A stretch of 64,000 bases of DNA from a virus. The DNA lies in IMG/VR virus record IMGVR_UViG_3300028920_000041, positions 56,931 through 120,930 of that record; one strand, written 5' to 3'. This document shows positions 52,225 to 59,464 of the stretch, piece by piece. The notes beneath the pieces are model-generated. The model saw only the letters and a program-made list of their open reading frames with translations. It was not told where the DNA came from and did no database searches. A program made the translations under genes and the position numbers. Position 1 is the stretch's first letter; each line of letters begins with the position of its first letter.

Positions 52225-52597
52225 AGCTGGCCAGAAGGCACCATTTGATGGACAGCTTCTAAGTGACGCAGCAGCGGCAAAGCTTTTAGCAGAGTTGTCG
52301 TCCGAAATCAAGTTAGCAGAAGCCGAAATTGAGCATTTGTCAACAACACACAGAATCAAGGTGCAAGCTTTGAAAGACTCTTGCCAAGCCAATGTAATTG
52401 CGGTAAACAGCAAGCTCAAGTCTTGTCTTGACTCATACACAGAAGCTAAGAGACTTCATGATAAGGCTATAGCTAGGCTAAACAGAGATCTCGCAAAGAA
52501 GAACAAGACATCTTGGTATAAGAGTCCTTATTTGCATGTGACATTAGCGGCTGTACTCCTTACTGCCGGAAGCATTGCTGTAATTGCCTTAAAGTAA
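52130..52597 (+). CDS. Nested lysis-cluster protein with C-terminal TM
   Basis: 155 residues from ATG 52130 (other in-frame starts lie upstream at 52013 and 52070). The N-terminus MLVVLAGNLTPSLAPAQPEK may be a secretion signal. Then comes LKAGQKAPFDGQLLSDAAAA, a 'G-x-x-A-P-F-D-G-x-L-L' pattern seen in small phage lysis-region proteins, a helical middle with Cys, and a C-terminal TM (VTLAAVLLTAGSIAVIALK). There is no lipobox Cys, so it is not a classical Rz1 lipoprotein. Overlaps the preceding gene by 95 bases. Confidence 0.45.
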   Translation: MLVVLAGNLTPSLAPAQPEKIQSDLIKRVRLKAGQKAPFDGQLLSDAAAAKLLAELSSEIKLAEAEIEHLSTTHRIKVQALKDSCQANVIAVNSKLKSCLDSYTEAKRLHDKAIARLNRDLAKKNKTSWYKSPYLHVTLAAVLLTAGSIAVIALK

Positions 52598-52656
52598 CAA
52601 CCATGTTAAGGTCAAAATTTGTGATTCCGATAATGATATCAAGGAGTCCTAGATCG

Positions 52657-52665
52657 TTATCCACA
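52657..52665 (+). promoter_or_regulatory. DnaA-box match
   Basis: TTATCCACA, an exact match to the bacterial DnaA-box consensus. A single perfect 9-mer can occur by chance in 64 kb, but here it lies inside the only long non-coding region and close to AT-rich repeats. Confidence 0.45.
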
Positions 52666-52683
52666 GTTTTGGCCAAAAAACTT

Positions 52684-52711
52684 GGTTGTAATCCTTACAA
52701 AACCCTTTTTT
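52684..52711 (+). terminator. Probable rho-independent terminator after lysis genes
   Basis: Stem GGTTGTAA / TTACAA(aa)CC with a 3-base loop and a 2-base bulge (52684-52691 with 52695-52704), followed by CTTTTTT (52705-52711). Located 87 bases after the last lysis-cluster stop. Modest stem strength but a clear T-run. Confidence 0.5.
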
Positions 52712-52993
52712 CAACTTAACTGAGTAAGGAGAAATACTGCTTTAAAAAAATTTGCGGAAAATAAGATTTCTGGGAATATTTCGTTTTGCTGGCGGGTTCG
52801 CTCTTCGATCGACCCATGGGAGTCTCTATCCTTCCCCTAAAGCTTTTACTACGCGATCTATCTGGCAGGGAGTACCGGATAGCACTACGTAGTACCGATA
52901 GGCTGGAAGAATGCCTCTCCGAAGTCTCAATAGGCTTAGCGCCAGCTTTTACAAGCAATACCAGTAAAAGAAAATCTGGAAAGAAAAGGTGAT

Positions 52994-53024
52994 ATGGTTA
53001 ACAGGTATTTAACCTGTTAACCAT
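52994..53024. promoter_or_regulatory. Perfect 13-bp inverted repeat (operator-like dyad)
   Basis: ATGGTTAACAGGT at 52994-53006 is matched by its exact complement at 53012-53024, with a 5-base AT spacer. Symmetry and AT-leaning arms look like a protein-binding operator or an origin dyad rather than a terminator. Confidence 0.55.
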
Positions 53025-53090
53025 GCATTGCATCCCTTTTGATTCCTTCGGATTTTTTGTAATGTTTAATGCATTTTCAATTTTCTTTTC

Positions 53091-53165
53091 GATATTCAAA
53101 TACATGTATTTCAATGTTTTTGATATTCAAATACATGTATTTCAATGTTTTTGATATTCAAATAC
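53091..53165. repeat. 31-bp AT-rich palindromic direct repeats (iteron-like)
   Basis: Two identical 31-bp units (53091-53121 and 53122-53152) and the first 13 bases of a third. Each full unit contains the perfect 14-bp palindrome AAATACATGTATTT. Directly repeated palindromes like this are typical of initiator- or regulator-binding arrays. Confidence 0.7.
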
Positions 53166-53180
53166 TTCTATTTATATTAT

Positions 53181-53460
53181 ACATAGATCTATATACTTAT
53201 GTTATACATAGTTAAGGAGTACTACTAGCACTAGGTACTGGTACTACGAGTAGGTACATATACATAGATCTATATACTTATGTTATACATAGTTAAGGAG
53301 TACTACTACCACTACTACTACCACTAGGTACTGGTACTACGAGTAGGTACATATACATAGATCTATATACTTAACTTATTATACTTACTAAGGAGTACGA
53401 GCACTACTACGACTACTACTCGGTACTACGGACTAGCACTATACACTTAGCAGTACGGAG
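53181..53460. repeat. 81/93-bp tandem repeats of TAC-rich sequence
   Basis: Units start at ACATAGATCT 53181, 53262 and 53355. Units 1 and 2 are nearly identical, except that unit 2 carries an extra 12 bases built from ACTACTACC triplets; unit 3 diverges after about 19 bases. Each holds TATATACTTA, TTATAC, a GGAG-like AAGGAGTAC and GTAC-rich inverted elements. No open frame explains them. Confidence 0.7.
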
Positions 53461-53508
53461 TACGAAATCAGCGCTTGACAAAAACGATAACTCTGAGCGA
53501 GAGTCCAA

Positions 53509-54297
53509 ATGCCTTATTTGTTGGATTTGGCAAGACAACAAAATCTTAAAGGTCCAAATGGAGAATACGCTTGGTATTGGGTGGAAGACAACTCTGGATC
53601 TCCCAGATACACAAAAGGTGGTTTACCGCCAGATGCACCAAATCCAGGTTCTAATGATGTTTGGCCACTTTTAAGAAAGAGGCCTTTAACAGTTTACAGG
53701 TTTATGACCGGAAAAGGACCCAATGGTGCTAGATGCATTGGTTATAGAAGAGGAAACGGATCTAGGTGTCATGCTGGTATAGACCTTTGTGCTAAATACG
53801 GTGACACAGTTGTTGCTGTCGCAGATGGTACTATTGTAAACTTCTATTGGTTTTACAAAGGTGTGTTTGCTCTTTTCATTGATCATGGCAGTTACGTAGT
53901 GAACTATGGAGAAGTGGACAGGAGTAGTCTTTCCAGGTTCAATCTGAAGACACCAAGCTTTGCTGATGGGAATAAGTTAAGACGAACAACACGATTCTAC
54001 ACAGGTACTGATATCAGTGCAGTAGGTAGTTCCTATCCGTGGTTAGCTTCTGAAGGTTCTAGTGTCAAAGCTGGAGATCCAATTGCCATCGTTGGTAAGA
54101 TGGAAAAGAGTTCAATGCTTCATTTTGAGATGTATAGTTCTGGTGTAACCAAGAACAAGCGTTGGACCGGATTTCCTGACTCAAGTCCTCCCAGTGGTTT
54201 GTTGAATCCGACAAATTTCTTACTGTCACTTGCTGGTAAAAAGAGGGAAGCACAACCTTCTGCTAAAGAAACGTCAATTGCTAGTGTCTGTAGATAG
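53509..54297 (+). CDS. M23-type peptidase (endolysin candidate)
   Basis: 262 residues. Zinc ligands are visible: His88 and Asp92 in CHAGIDL and His205 in MLHFEMY. The HxH His that usually acts in catalysis is Met203 here, and the second helper His of the Y-x-H-L loop is replaced by Glu135 in VVNYGEVD. So the metal site is kept but the usual catalytic His pair is not, as in a variant M23 subgroup. No signal peptide; export would depend on the holin. It follows the repeat region and could cut host peptidoglycan in lysis. Confidence 0.65.
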   Translation: MPYLLDLARQQNLKGPNGEYAWYWVEDNSGSPRYTKGGLPPDAPNPGSNDVWPLLRKRPLTVYRFMTGKGPNGARCIGYRRGNGSRCHAGIDLCAKYGDTVVAVADGTIVNFYWFYKGVFALFIDHGSYVVNYGEVDRSSLSRFNLKTPSFADGNKLRRTTRFYTGTDISAVGSSYPWLASEGSSVKAGDPIAIVGKMEKSSMLHFEMYSSGVTKNKRWTGFPDSSPPSGLLNPTNFLLSLAGKKREAQPSAKETSIASVCR

Positions 54298-54308
54298 GAG
54301 CTAAGAGA

Positions 54309-57119
54309 ATGGCTTTCAAGACTCGGCTACGCGGTATCTTTGGTTGGTCTTCGAACAAAAGACCAATGTCAAGGCCTACACTCAAAGATATTGCTCTACA
54401 GACACAGCAAGTACAGTCCGCTGCAGATCGCTATCACAGCGAAATGGACTTTTTACACAGAAGACGACAAGACAGATATGATGTCTATGATGCTATGGAT
54501 AACATGTCTGATGTTGCTTCTGTGCTTGATGCTTATGCCGAGGATGCTGTCCAGCTAGATCCAGAGCACAAGAAGTCAGTTTGGGTAACAGCAAAAAAGA
54601 CTAAAACAAAAAAGCTACTAAACTCATTTTTACATGAAACGCTGAACACTGAAGACTATGTAGAGGGTCTGTGCAGAGATGTTGCCAAGATGGGTGATGA
54701 CTTTGCTCTAGTCAAAGCTCAGAGGGGTAAAGGTGTTACGTCTTTAGTCTGGAGAGATCCTAGGGACATTGAAAGAATTGAAAACCTCGAAGGTATCTTG
54801 ATAGGCTTTGAAGAGACAGCTTTACTTGGTTCCTACAGACAAAGAGTCAACTCTGAAAGACAGCAGGGACGAGATGGCTCCAGTGTGAAACCATCCTATG
54901 AGCCATGGGATGTTATCCACTTTAGGATCTTCAAAAAGAAACGACTGCCGAAAGAGAAGAAACCAAACATCTACGGAACGTCTGTACTAGCAGGTTCAGA
55001 GAGAGTAGCGAAGCAAGTTAAGATACTGGACGACTTGCTTATGATTATGAGGCTCACAAGATCTCTAGACAGATATACATACTACGTTGACGTAGGTCGG
55101 TCACCGGTAGAAGAGGAAGTCAATATCTTACGTCGGTGGAAACAAGCGCTTAAAAGAAAGACCTATTTCGACCCTGCAACAGGACAGTTCGACTCCAGGT
55201 TCGATCCCTATGCTTGGTGTATCACAGGAGATACTAAAATATCTCTACTCGACGGCCGTGAAAGGACTGTTGAGCAACTTGTTGAAGAGTATGGAACAGA
55301 TAAATCTTTTTGGGTGTATTCTAGGGACAAAGAAGGCTATGTTGTTCCAGGGAAAGCAAAGTGTGTAGGCAAGACACGACTTGATGCTGAGCTAGTAAAA
55401 GTAACTCTTGATAATGGTCAGTCTGTCAGGTGCACACCGGATCATAGGTGGATGCTCAAAGACGGCTCATACAAGGAAGCAGAGAAACTAACATCAGGGG
55501 ACAGCTTGAGTCCTCTGTATAGATCTGTCAATAGAGAGGGGTATGAAACCTTCCTTCAGAAGGCTAAAAGAGGTGGTAGGTGGGACTGTACCCATATAAT
55601 GGTAGCTGAAGCTATGTATGGAGCAGAGGCTGTAAGGTACAATGATCCTCCCTTAGACTACACAGGGATTAACAATGTACATCATCTAAAAAAACACAAT
55701 AACAATTCCCCTGAATGCTTGGTTCTTATGGGGAAAGCCGAGCATATGGAAGAGCATAGAAGGTTAAGGGAGAATGATCCGGTTGCTCTCGAAGAATTTG
55801 AATGTAAGAGGATAGAAGCGCTAAGGAAATCAGGATATTCTCCAGCTAGAGCTAAAGCAATGCGGGTTAGGTGGGAAGATCCTTGTTTCAAATCTGTGAT
55901 GTCTCAAGCTGTTTCTGAAAGTTGGAATGATGAGAATAGCAGAGCCAATAGAGTAGAAGCTATCTCTTCCAGGAATAAGAGGTTATGGAGAGATCAAGAC
56001 TACAGAGAAATGATGAAGAGAAGCGCTCGAAAGGAGTTGAGAAGAAGATACCTAGAGCTTGTTGAAGAAGCTGTGTCTATGATGGTCAAAGAGGGTTTCG
56101 ATCCTATGACTGAATGGGATATTGCTAGAGACTATCTTATGACTATAGGGTTGCTACCACCAATCACTCCAAAATGGGAGAAAGCTTTAGGGTACATAGA
56201 ACTTGGGGAAGGTATCCTAGGTGATGCTAACCATAAGGTTGATTCTGTTGAATTTTTGAGTGATCGTGAAGATACTTATGATATTACAGTTAAGGACCAC
56301 AACAACTTTGCTTTGACTGCAGGTGTTTTTATTCATAACTCCGAAGACATTTTTTGGTCAGTAAAGGAGAATAGGAATTCACGTGTCGAAGTACAGCAAG
56401 GGATCACAAACATATCAGACATTGTAGATATTGACCACTTCAGAGATAAGTTCTTTGGTTCTTTAAGAGCACCAAAGGCTTATTTCGGATATGACGGTGA
56501 ACATAATTCTAAGGCTTCCTTGTCAAGCCAGTCTTTAAAGTGGTCTAAAGCAGTGACTTCGATACAAAGAGCTGTTAAGCAAGGCTTGACTCGTTTGTGC
56601 CAGATACATTTGGCTTATCTAGGTCTTGACACAAATGCAGATCAATTTGAAGTCCATATGACACCACCTTCTATTGTTGAATTACTGGATAAGCTGGAGG
56701 CCTGGCAGAATGTGGTTGATGTGGCTGAAAGGATGTCAACGCTTGGTGAAACACTGAATCTTGATAAGTATGACTGGACAGTGTACATTCTCGAAAACGT
56801 TATGTGGTTGTCTAAAGACGAAGTTAAAAAGTTTACTAAGAAGATACCGAAAGATGCACCGCAAGAAGAGCCAGACGATCAGCAGCAGAAACCCACAGAG
56901 CCTCCACAGCCATTTGACACACCGTTTACAAAGCCTGGTGGACAGCCACAACCGGCTGATGTAGTTGGCAAGGGTCCGAAAGAGCCAGAGGAAAAACCTC
57001 AAGCACAGCCTGAAGAAGGCTATGGTGCAAATGGTAAAAGCACAGTACAGCTTGCTAGTATGGAAGTGGATAAGTTGCTTTTAGAGATCAAAGATTACAT
57101 GGAAGCTAGAGTTAACTAA
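54309..57119 (+). CDS. Portal protein (T4 gp20-type) interrupted by an HNH intein
   Basis: 936 residues as translated, 562 after splicing. The N-extein (1-303) has SVLDAYAEDAVQLDPEHKKS, EPWDVIHFRIFKKKRLPKEK, RLTRSLDRYTYYVDVG and KTYFDPATGQFDSRFDPYAW. The C-extein (678-936) starts SEDIFWSVKENRNSRVEVQQ and has DIDHFRDKFFGSLRAPKAYF. Both match the gp20 portal family, the ring through which DNA is packaged. The splice junctions (Cys304 and Asn677/Ser678) fall in the conserved 'D-P-x-x-(W/I)-(x)-E-D-(I/F)-F' portal segment. The Pro/Gln-rich tail may be flexible. The portal lies about 37 kb from the capsid genes, unlike T4. Confidence 0.88.
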   Translation: MAFKTRLRGIFGWSSNKRPMSRPTLKDIALQTQQVQSAADRYHSEMDFLHRRRQDRYDVYDAMDNMSDVASVLDAYAEDAVQLDPEHKKSVWVTAKKTKTKKLLNSFLHETLNTEDYVEGLCRDVAKMGDDFALVKAQRGKGVTSLVWRDPRDIERIENLEGILIGFEETALLGSYRQRVNSERQQGRDGSSVKPSYEPWDVIHFRIFKKKRLPKEKKPNIYGTSVLAGSERVAKQVKILDDLLMIMRLTRSLDRYTYYVDVGRSPVEEEVNILRRWKQALKRKTYFDPATGQFDSRFDPYAWCITGDTKISLLDGRERTVEQLVEEYGTDKSFWVYSRDKEGYVVPGKAKCVGKTRLDAELVKVTLDNGQSVRCTPDHRWMLKDGSYKEAEKLTSGDSLSPLYRSVNREGYETFLQKAKRGGRWDCTHIMVAEAMYGAEAVRYNDPPLDYTGINNVHHLKKHNNNSPECLVLMGKAEHMEEHRRLRENDPVALEEFECKRIEALRKSGYSPARAKAMRVRWEDPCFKSVMSQAVSESWNDENSRANRVEAISSRNKRLWRDQDYREMMKRSARKELRRRYLELVEEAVSMMVKEGFDPMTEWDIARDYLMTIGLLPPITPKWEKALGYIELGEGILGDANHKVDSVEFLSDREDTYDITVKDHNNFALTAGVFIHNSEDIFWSVKENRNSRVEVQQGITNISDIVDIDHFRDKFFGSLRAPKAYFGYDGEHNSKASLSSQSLKWSKAVTSIQRAVKQGLTRLCQIHLAYLGLDTNADQFEVHMTPPSIVELLDKLEAWQNVVDVAERMSTLGETLNLDKYDWTVYILENVMWLSKDEVKKFTKKIPKDAPQEEPDDQQQKPTEPPQPFDTPFTKPGGQPQPADVVGKGPKEPEEKPQAQPEEGYGANGKSTVQLASMEVDKLLLEIKDYMEARVN
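55218..56339 (+). mobile_element. Intein with HNH homing endonuclease domain in portal gene
   Basis: 374 residues (304-677 of the precursor). Splice blocks: N-terminal CITGDTKISLLDG; block B TPDHRWMLKDG with its T-x-x-H at 376-379; C-terminal block DTYDITVKDHNNFALTAGVF then IHN before Ser. The HNH-type endonuclease sits in the middle: NNVHHLKKHNNNSPECLVLM followed by EHMEEH (about 457-483). The endonuclease would spread the intein to intein-free portal genes. It looks complete and active by motif. Confidence 0.88.
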
Positions 57120-57394
57120 TGTGGAAGGCACTGGCGTCTGATTATGAGAGGTTGATGAGCGCTGAAGTAGCACTCAAAGTGTGTCCAGAGTGTGGCCTGA
57201 ACCCTTTTGTACCGTTTCTTAGAGGACAAGTCAGAGCGGGTGTTGTCAGAAGTTGGTCAGAAGATCTCAAGTCCAGTATCCACAAAAGACTACCAAGAGT
57301 ATTTGCTGTCATTTGTTGTAAGTGCAAAGAGGTTGTGGCTTATGAGAATATAAACGGTGAGTCAACGCTGAAAAAGAAGTACAGAAAGCACTAA
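57119..57394 (+). CDS. Small zinc-ribbon protein between portal and head gene
   Basis: 91 residues with CPECGLNPF (about 22-25) and ICCKCKEVV (about 67), a zinc-ribbon pair. TAATG overlap with the portal stop and TAATG overlap with the next start. Not recognised; may aid head assembly by position. Confidence 0.55.
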   Translation: MWKALASDYERLMSAEVALKVCPECGLNPFVPFLRGQVRAGVVRSWSEDLKSSIHKRLPRVFAVICCKCKEVVAYENINGESTLKKKYRKH

Positions 57395-58353
57395 TGCTAT
57401 TTCTAGGACATGAACACAGTGGTTGGTGTGAGCATACTCTAGATCACAAAGAGCATGTTCTAGAGCAATACATAGAGCGAAGGGCTGGCGAGTTAGGTCT
57501 TTCTGAGACAATCACGCCCTATGTGATTCAAGAGCTAAAAAGAAGGCTTGAATTTAAGCATAACCTAAGATCTATAGGAAGCTTAGAAGAGTCCAAAGCC
57601 TTCTCCAGTGCAAAGCCACGAGGCAAAGGATCTAATACCAAGCGAAGAGATATACGCAACCTGCAAGGTGGTAGCAGGTTCAAATCATCTCAAAGGCAGC
57701 ATGCAAGGATTGCAGGCAAACGACTTGAAAAAGAGGTCAAGGACTTTGCGAAGCACATAGAAAAGCAGGTACAGCTTTATCAACAAGAGTACTTGTCGTT
57801 TACTCGATTAGGTACTCGTTGTTCCATTGCTTTCAAGTCTACTGTTGAGGAAGTCTTTAAGCTAGGTATGAAAGCAGTAGGTCTCGTTAAACCAGCCGGT
57901 TCGTCTTATGACTTAACAGATAACGAGAAAAAGTGGATCAAGAGCTACATCCGAGAGGAAATGAAGTACTTTAACAAGTTCTTGAGACAGATAAGAGACA
58001 AGCCAGGCAGAAAAGATGTAAAGAGAAGAATAGGACTATACGCTAGCTCTTTGAAGTCTGTTTACGAGGCAGGACGCTTGATGTCAACCGGTCCAGAGGT
58101 TCTGATTTACTGGACGCTTGAAAGTTCTAATCCTTGTCCGGATTGTATTTTGTTAAGCAAGTACAATCCATATACTCCAGATACACTTCCCTGTACTCCG
58201 AAGAGTGGCAGTACTCGGTGTTTGAGTCATTGTTATTGTAAATTGCGGATCGATAAAGCGACACCTTACCAGGTTAGAAAAGCAAGAGAGAAACACAGGA
58301 AGCCTAGTTGGCTACTAAAGAAGATAAGAGACCAACGGAAGAAGAAAACCTAA
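57394..58353 (+). CDS. Head morphogenesis protein (Mu F / SPP1 gp7-like)
   Basis: 319 residues. The C-terminal Cys cluster ESSNPCPDCILLSKYNPYTP then STRCLSHCYCKLRID is the hallmark of the phage Mu F-like minor head protein family (CPDC ... C...C.C). The N-terminal half is charged and helical (KRLEKEVKDFAKHIEKQVQL). Such proteins sit at the portal/head and take part in early morphogenesis or ejection. It directly follows the portal operon, as in many phages. Confidence 0.75.
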   Translation: MLFLGHEHSGWCEHTLDHKEHVLEQYIERRAGELGLSETITPYVIQELKRRLEFKHNLRSIGSLEESKAFSSAKPRGKGSNTKRRDIRNLQGGSRFKSSQRQHARIAGKRLEKEVKDFAKHIEKQVQLYQQEYLSFTRLGTRCSIAFKSTVEEVFKLGMKAVGLVKPAGSSYDLTDNEKKWIKSYIREEMKYFNKFLRQIRDKPGRKDVKRRIGLYASSLKSVYEAGRLMSTGPEVLIYWTLESSNPCPDCILLSKYNPYTPDTLPCTPKSGSTRCLSHCYCKLRIDKATPYQVRKAREKHRKPSWLLKKIRDQRKKKT

Positions 58354-58613
58354 GCCTTGGTCGTAAGCGATACGGCCGGATGGTTCGAATGTTCCGTGAA
58401 GGTTTTCTATCCATCTGTGTCTATAAGAATGTCTATGAGAAACGGACTTTCTTTGATGTTGTTGTGTACAGAAAGATTAAGACAAATGGAGGTTACGACT
58501 ACAAGAGAGGAACGAACTTGAAGCCGACAGATCTACCTGTGCTGTCTAAGTTGCTGACGGAGGTACAAGATTTCTTGGCGGTTACAAATCTCGAAGAAAA
58601 TATAGTACAGTAA
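58308..58613 (+). CDS. Small hypothetical protein, TTG start
   Basis: 101 residues from TTG 58308, with AGGAAG 5 bases upstream, overlapping the previous gene by 46 bases; an in-frame ATG lies later at 58380. Beta-like middle (FLSICVYKNVYEKRTFFDVV) and helical acidic end (LSKLLTEVQDFLAVTNLEEN). Unknown family. It closes the portal-side cluster before a short hairpin. Confidence 0.5.
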   Translation: MATKEDKRPTEEENLSLGRKRYGRMVRMFREGFLSICVYKNVYEKRTFFDVVVYRKIKTNGGYDYKRGTNLKPTDLPVLSKLLTEVQDFLAVTNLEENIVQ

Positions 58614-58614
58614 G

Positions 58615-58627
58615 ACCCCATAGGGGT
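58615..58627 (+). other. Short GC hairpin between head and next operon
   Basis: ACCCC-ATA-GGGGT, a perfect 5-bp stem right after the stop at 58613, with no T-run. Weak on its own; may act as a processing or pause site. Confidence 0.3.
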
Positions 58628-58657
58628 ATATCTATCATGGGGAAGCCTTGACCCTCG

Positions 58658-59464
58658 TTGGGTTATAGGCTATTTTTGCGTCTAACTCTTTTGGTATCCT
58701 TCATGTCACCATCCATTGGGTCCGCTGAGTATCGGGCGCTGTCCTTTCGAGATCAGCTAGAGATAACAGCGCTCAAGCTGTTTGATCCAGGCAAGTATGA
58801 AGAGCTTCATGAAGGTATTGTAAAGAAGAAAGACCCTAGCGGCCAAACCTGGACCCTCCCGTATCCTCCCCTCCCAGATGATCTAGACGTAGCAGATTTG
58901 CCCATAAGTGTTCTTCGTAACTATTGGGCAGGCTATTCGTGTCTCTATAACGCTAAGTGGTATGCAGAGGATTACAAGGGACTGACACCACTTGATGACT
59001 ATGGTATTGATGCTAAGAAGATGGTGAACATATGGACGTTTACTTTGCCACTTTTTTGTGTAGATCCAGCCGTTCATTATGCTTTTTTGTGGCTAGCCGA
59101 ACGGTACCAGTCCACATCAAGAATTCATTTGGTTATTTCTGCAGCAAAGGTTTACTTGAATCTTTATATGCGAATGTTGGAAGATACGTCTCATGACCTT
59201 TTCAAGGGTAGGAGTACGACAGATCCAAGAGCTGTTGTTAAGGCGTCTCTAATGGAGTATAACACTATCTTCAACTTTGTTGGGTTGAATAACTATTGTC
59301 CTATTGTGGAGGAGTGTCACGAATTGACGTGGTTCGAAGTTGGGGAGTTTTCGCTATACGAGAAGCCTAGGCAGAAGGGAGGTAAGTGGTTTTATCCGTT
59401 GATCCCGGCTGGTTTATTTACAGCACCTAACTTTAGCATAAAGACATGGCAGTTTCTGAAATGA
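58658..59464 (+). CDS. Secreted/periplasmic protein with signal peptide, TTG start
   Basis: 268 residues from TTG 58658. MGYRLFLRLTLLVSFMSPSI then GSA makes a convincing signal peptide with a likely cut after Ala23. The mature part starts EYRALSFRDQLEITALKLFD, is mostly helical with several Cys (YSCLYNAKWY, LFCVDPAVHY, NYCPIVEECH) and has YQSTSRIHLVISAAKVYLNL, reminiscent of helical periplasmic domains. No catalytic motif recognised. An exported phage protein at the start of the replication operon suggests superinfection exclusion or envelope modification, as an inference. Confidence 0.5.
   Translation: MGYRLFLRLTLLVSFMSPSIGSAEYRALSFRDQLEITALKLFDPGKYEELHEGIVKKKDPSGQTWTLPYPPLPDDLDVADLPISVLRNYWAGYSCLYNAKWYAEDYKGLTPLDDYGIDAKKMVNIWTFTLPLFCVDPAVHYAFLWLAERYQSTSRIHLVISAAKVYLNLYMRMLEDTSHDLFKGRSTTDPRAVVKASLMEYNTIFNFVGLNNYCPIVEECHELTWFEVGEFSLYEKPRQKGGKWFYPLIPAGLFTAPNFSIKTWQFLK

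Larger units (their letters stand above)
52598..53508 (+). other. 0.9-kb non-coding, repeat-rich region (candidate replication origin or regulatory hub)
   Basis: The only gene-free stretch over 300 bases. In order it holds a DnaA box (52657), a terminator-like hairpin (52684), an unexplained GC-mixed part (52770-52980; a 68-codon open frame there has a poor start and no recognisable protein), a perfect 13-bp dyad (52994), AT-rich 31-bp palindromic repeats (53091) and 81/93-bp tandem repeats (53181-53460). It separates the virion/lysis genes from endolysin, portal and replication genes. Confidence 0.6.

Noticed and set aside
52657-52665. A full bacterial-type origin with several DnaA boxes
   Set aside because: Only one exact box was found; the origin idea rests mainly on the other repeats, so no stronger claim is made.
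52786-52992. A 68-codon open frame in the non-coding region
   Set aside because: TTG start without ribosome site, no recognisable fold and atypical composition; kept as part of the non-coding region.
53091-53460. CRISPR-like array
   Set aside because: Repeats are contiguous or 81-93 bases long with no unique spacers of constant length, and no cas gene is nearby.
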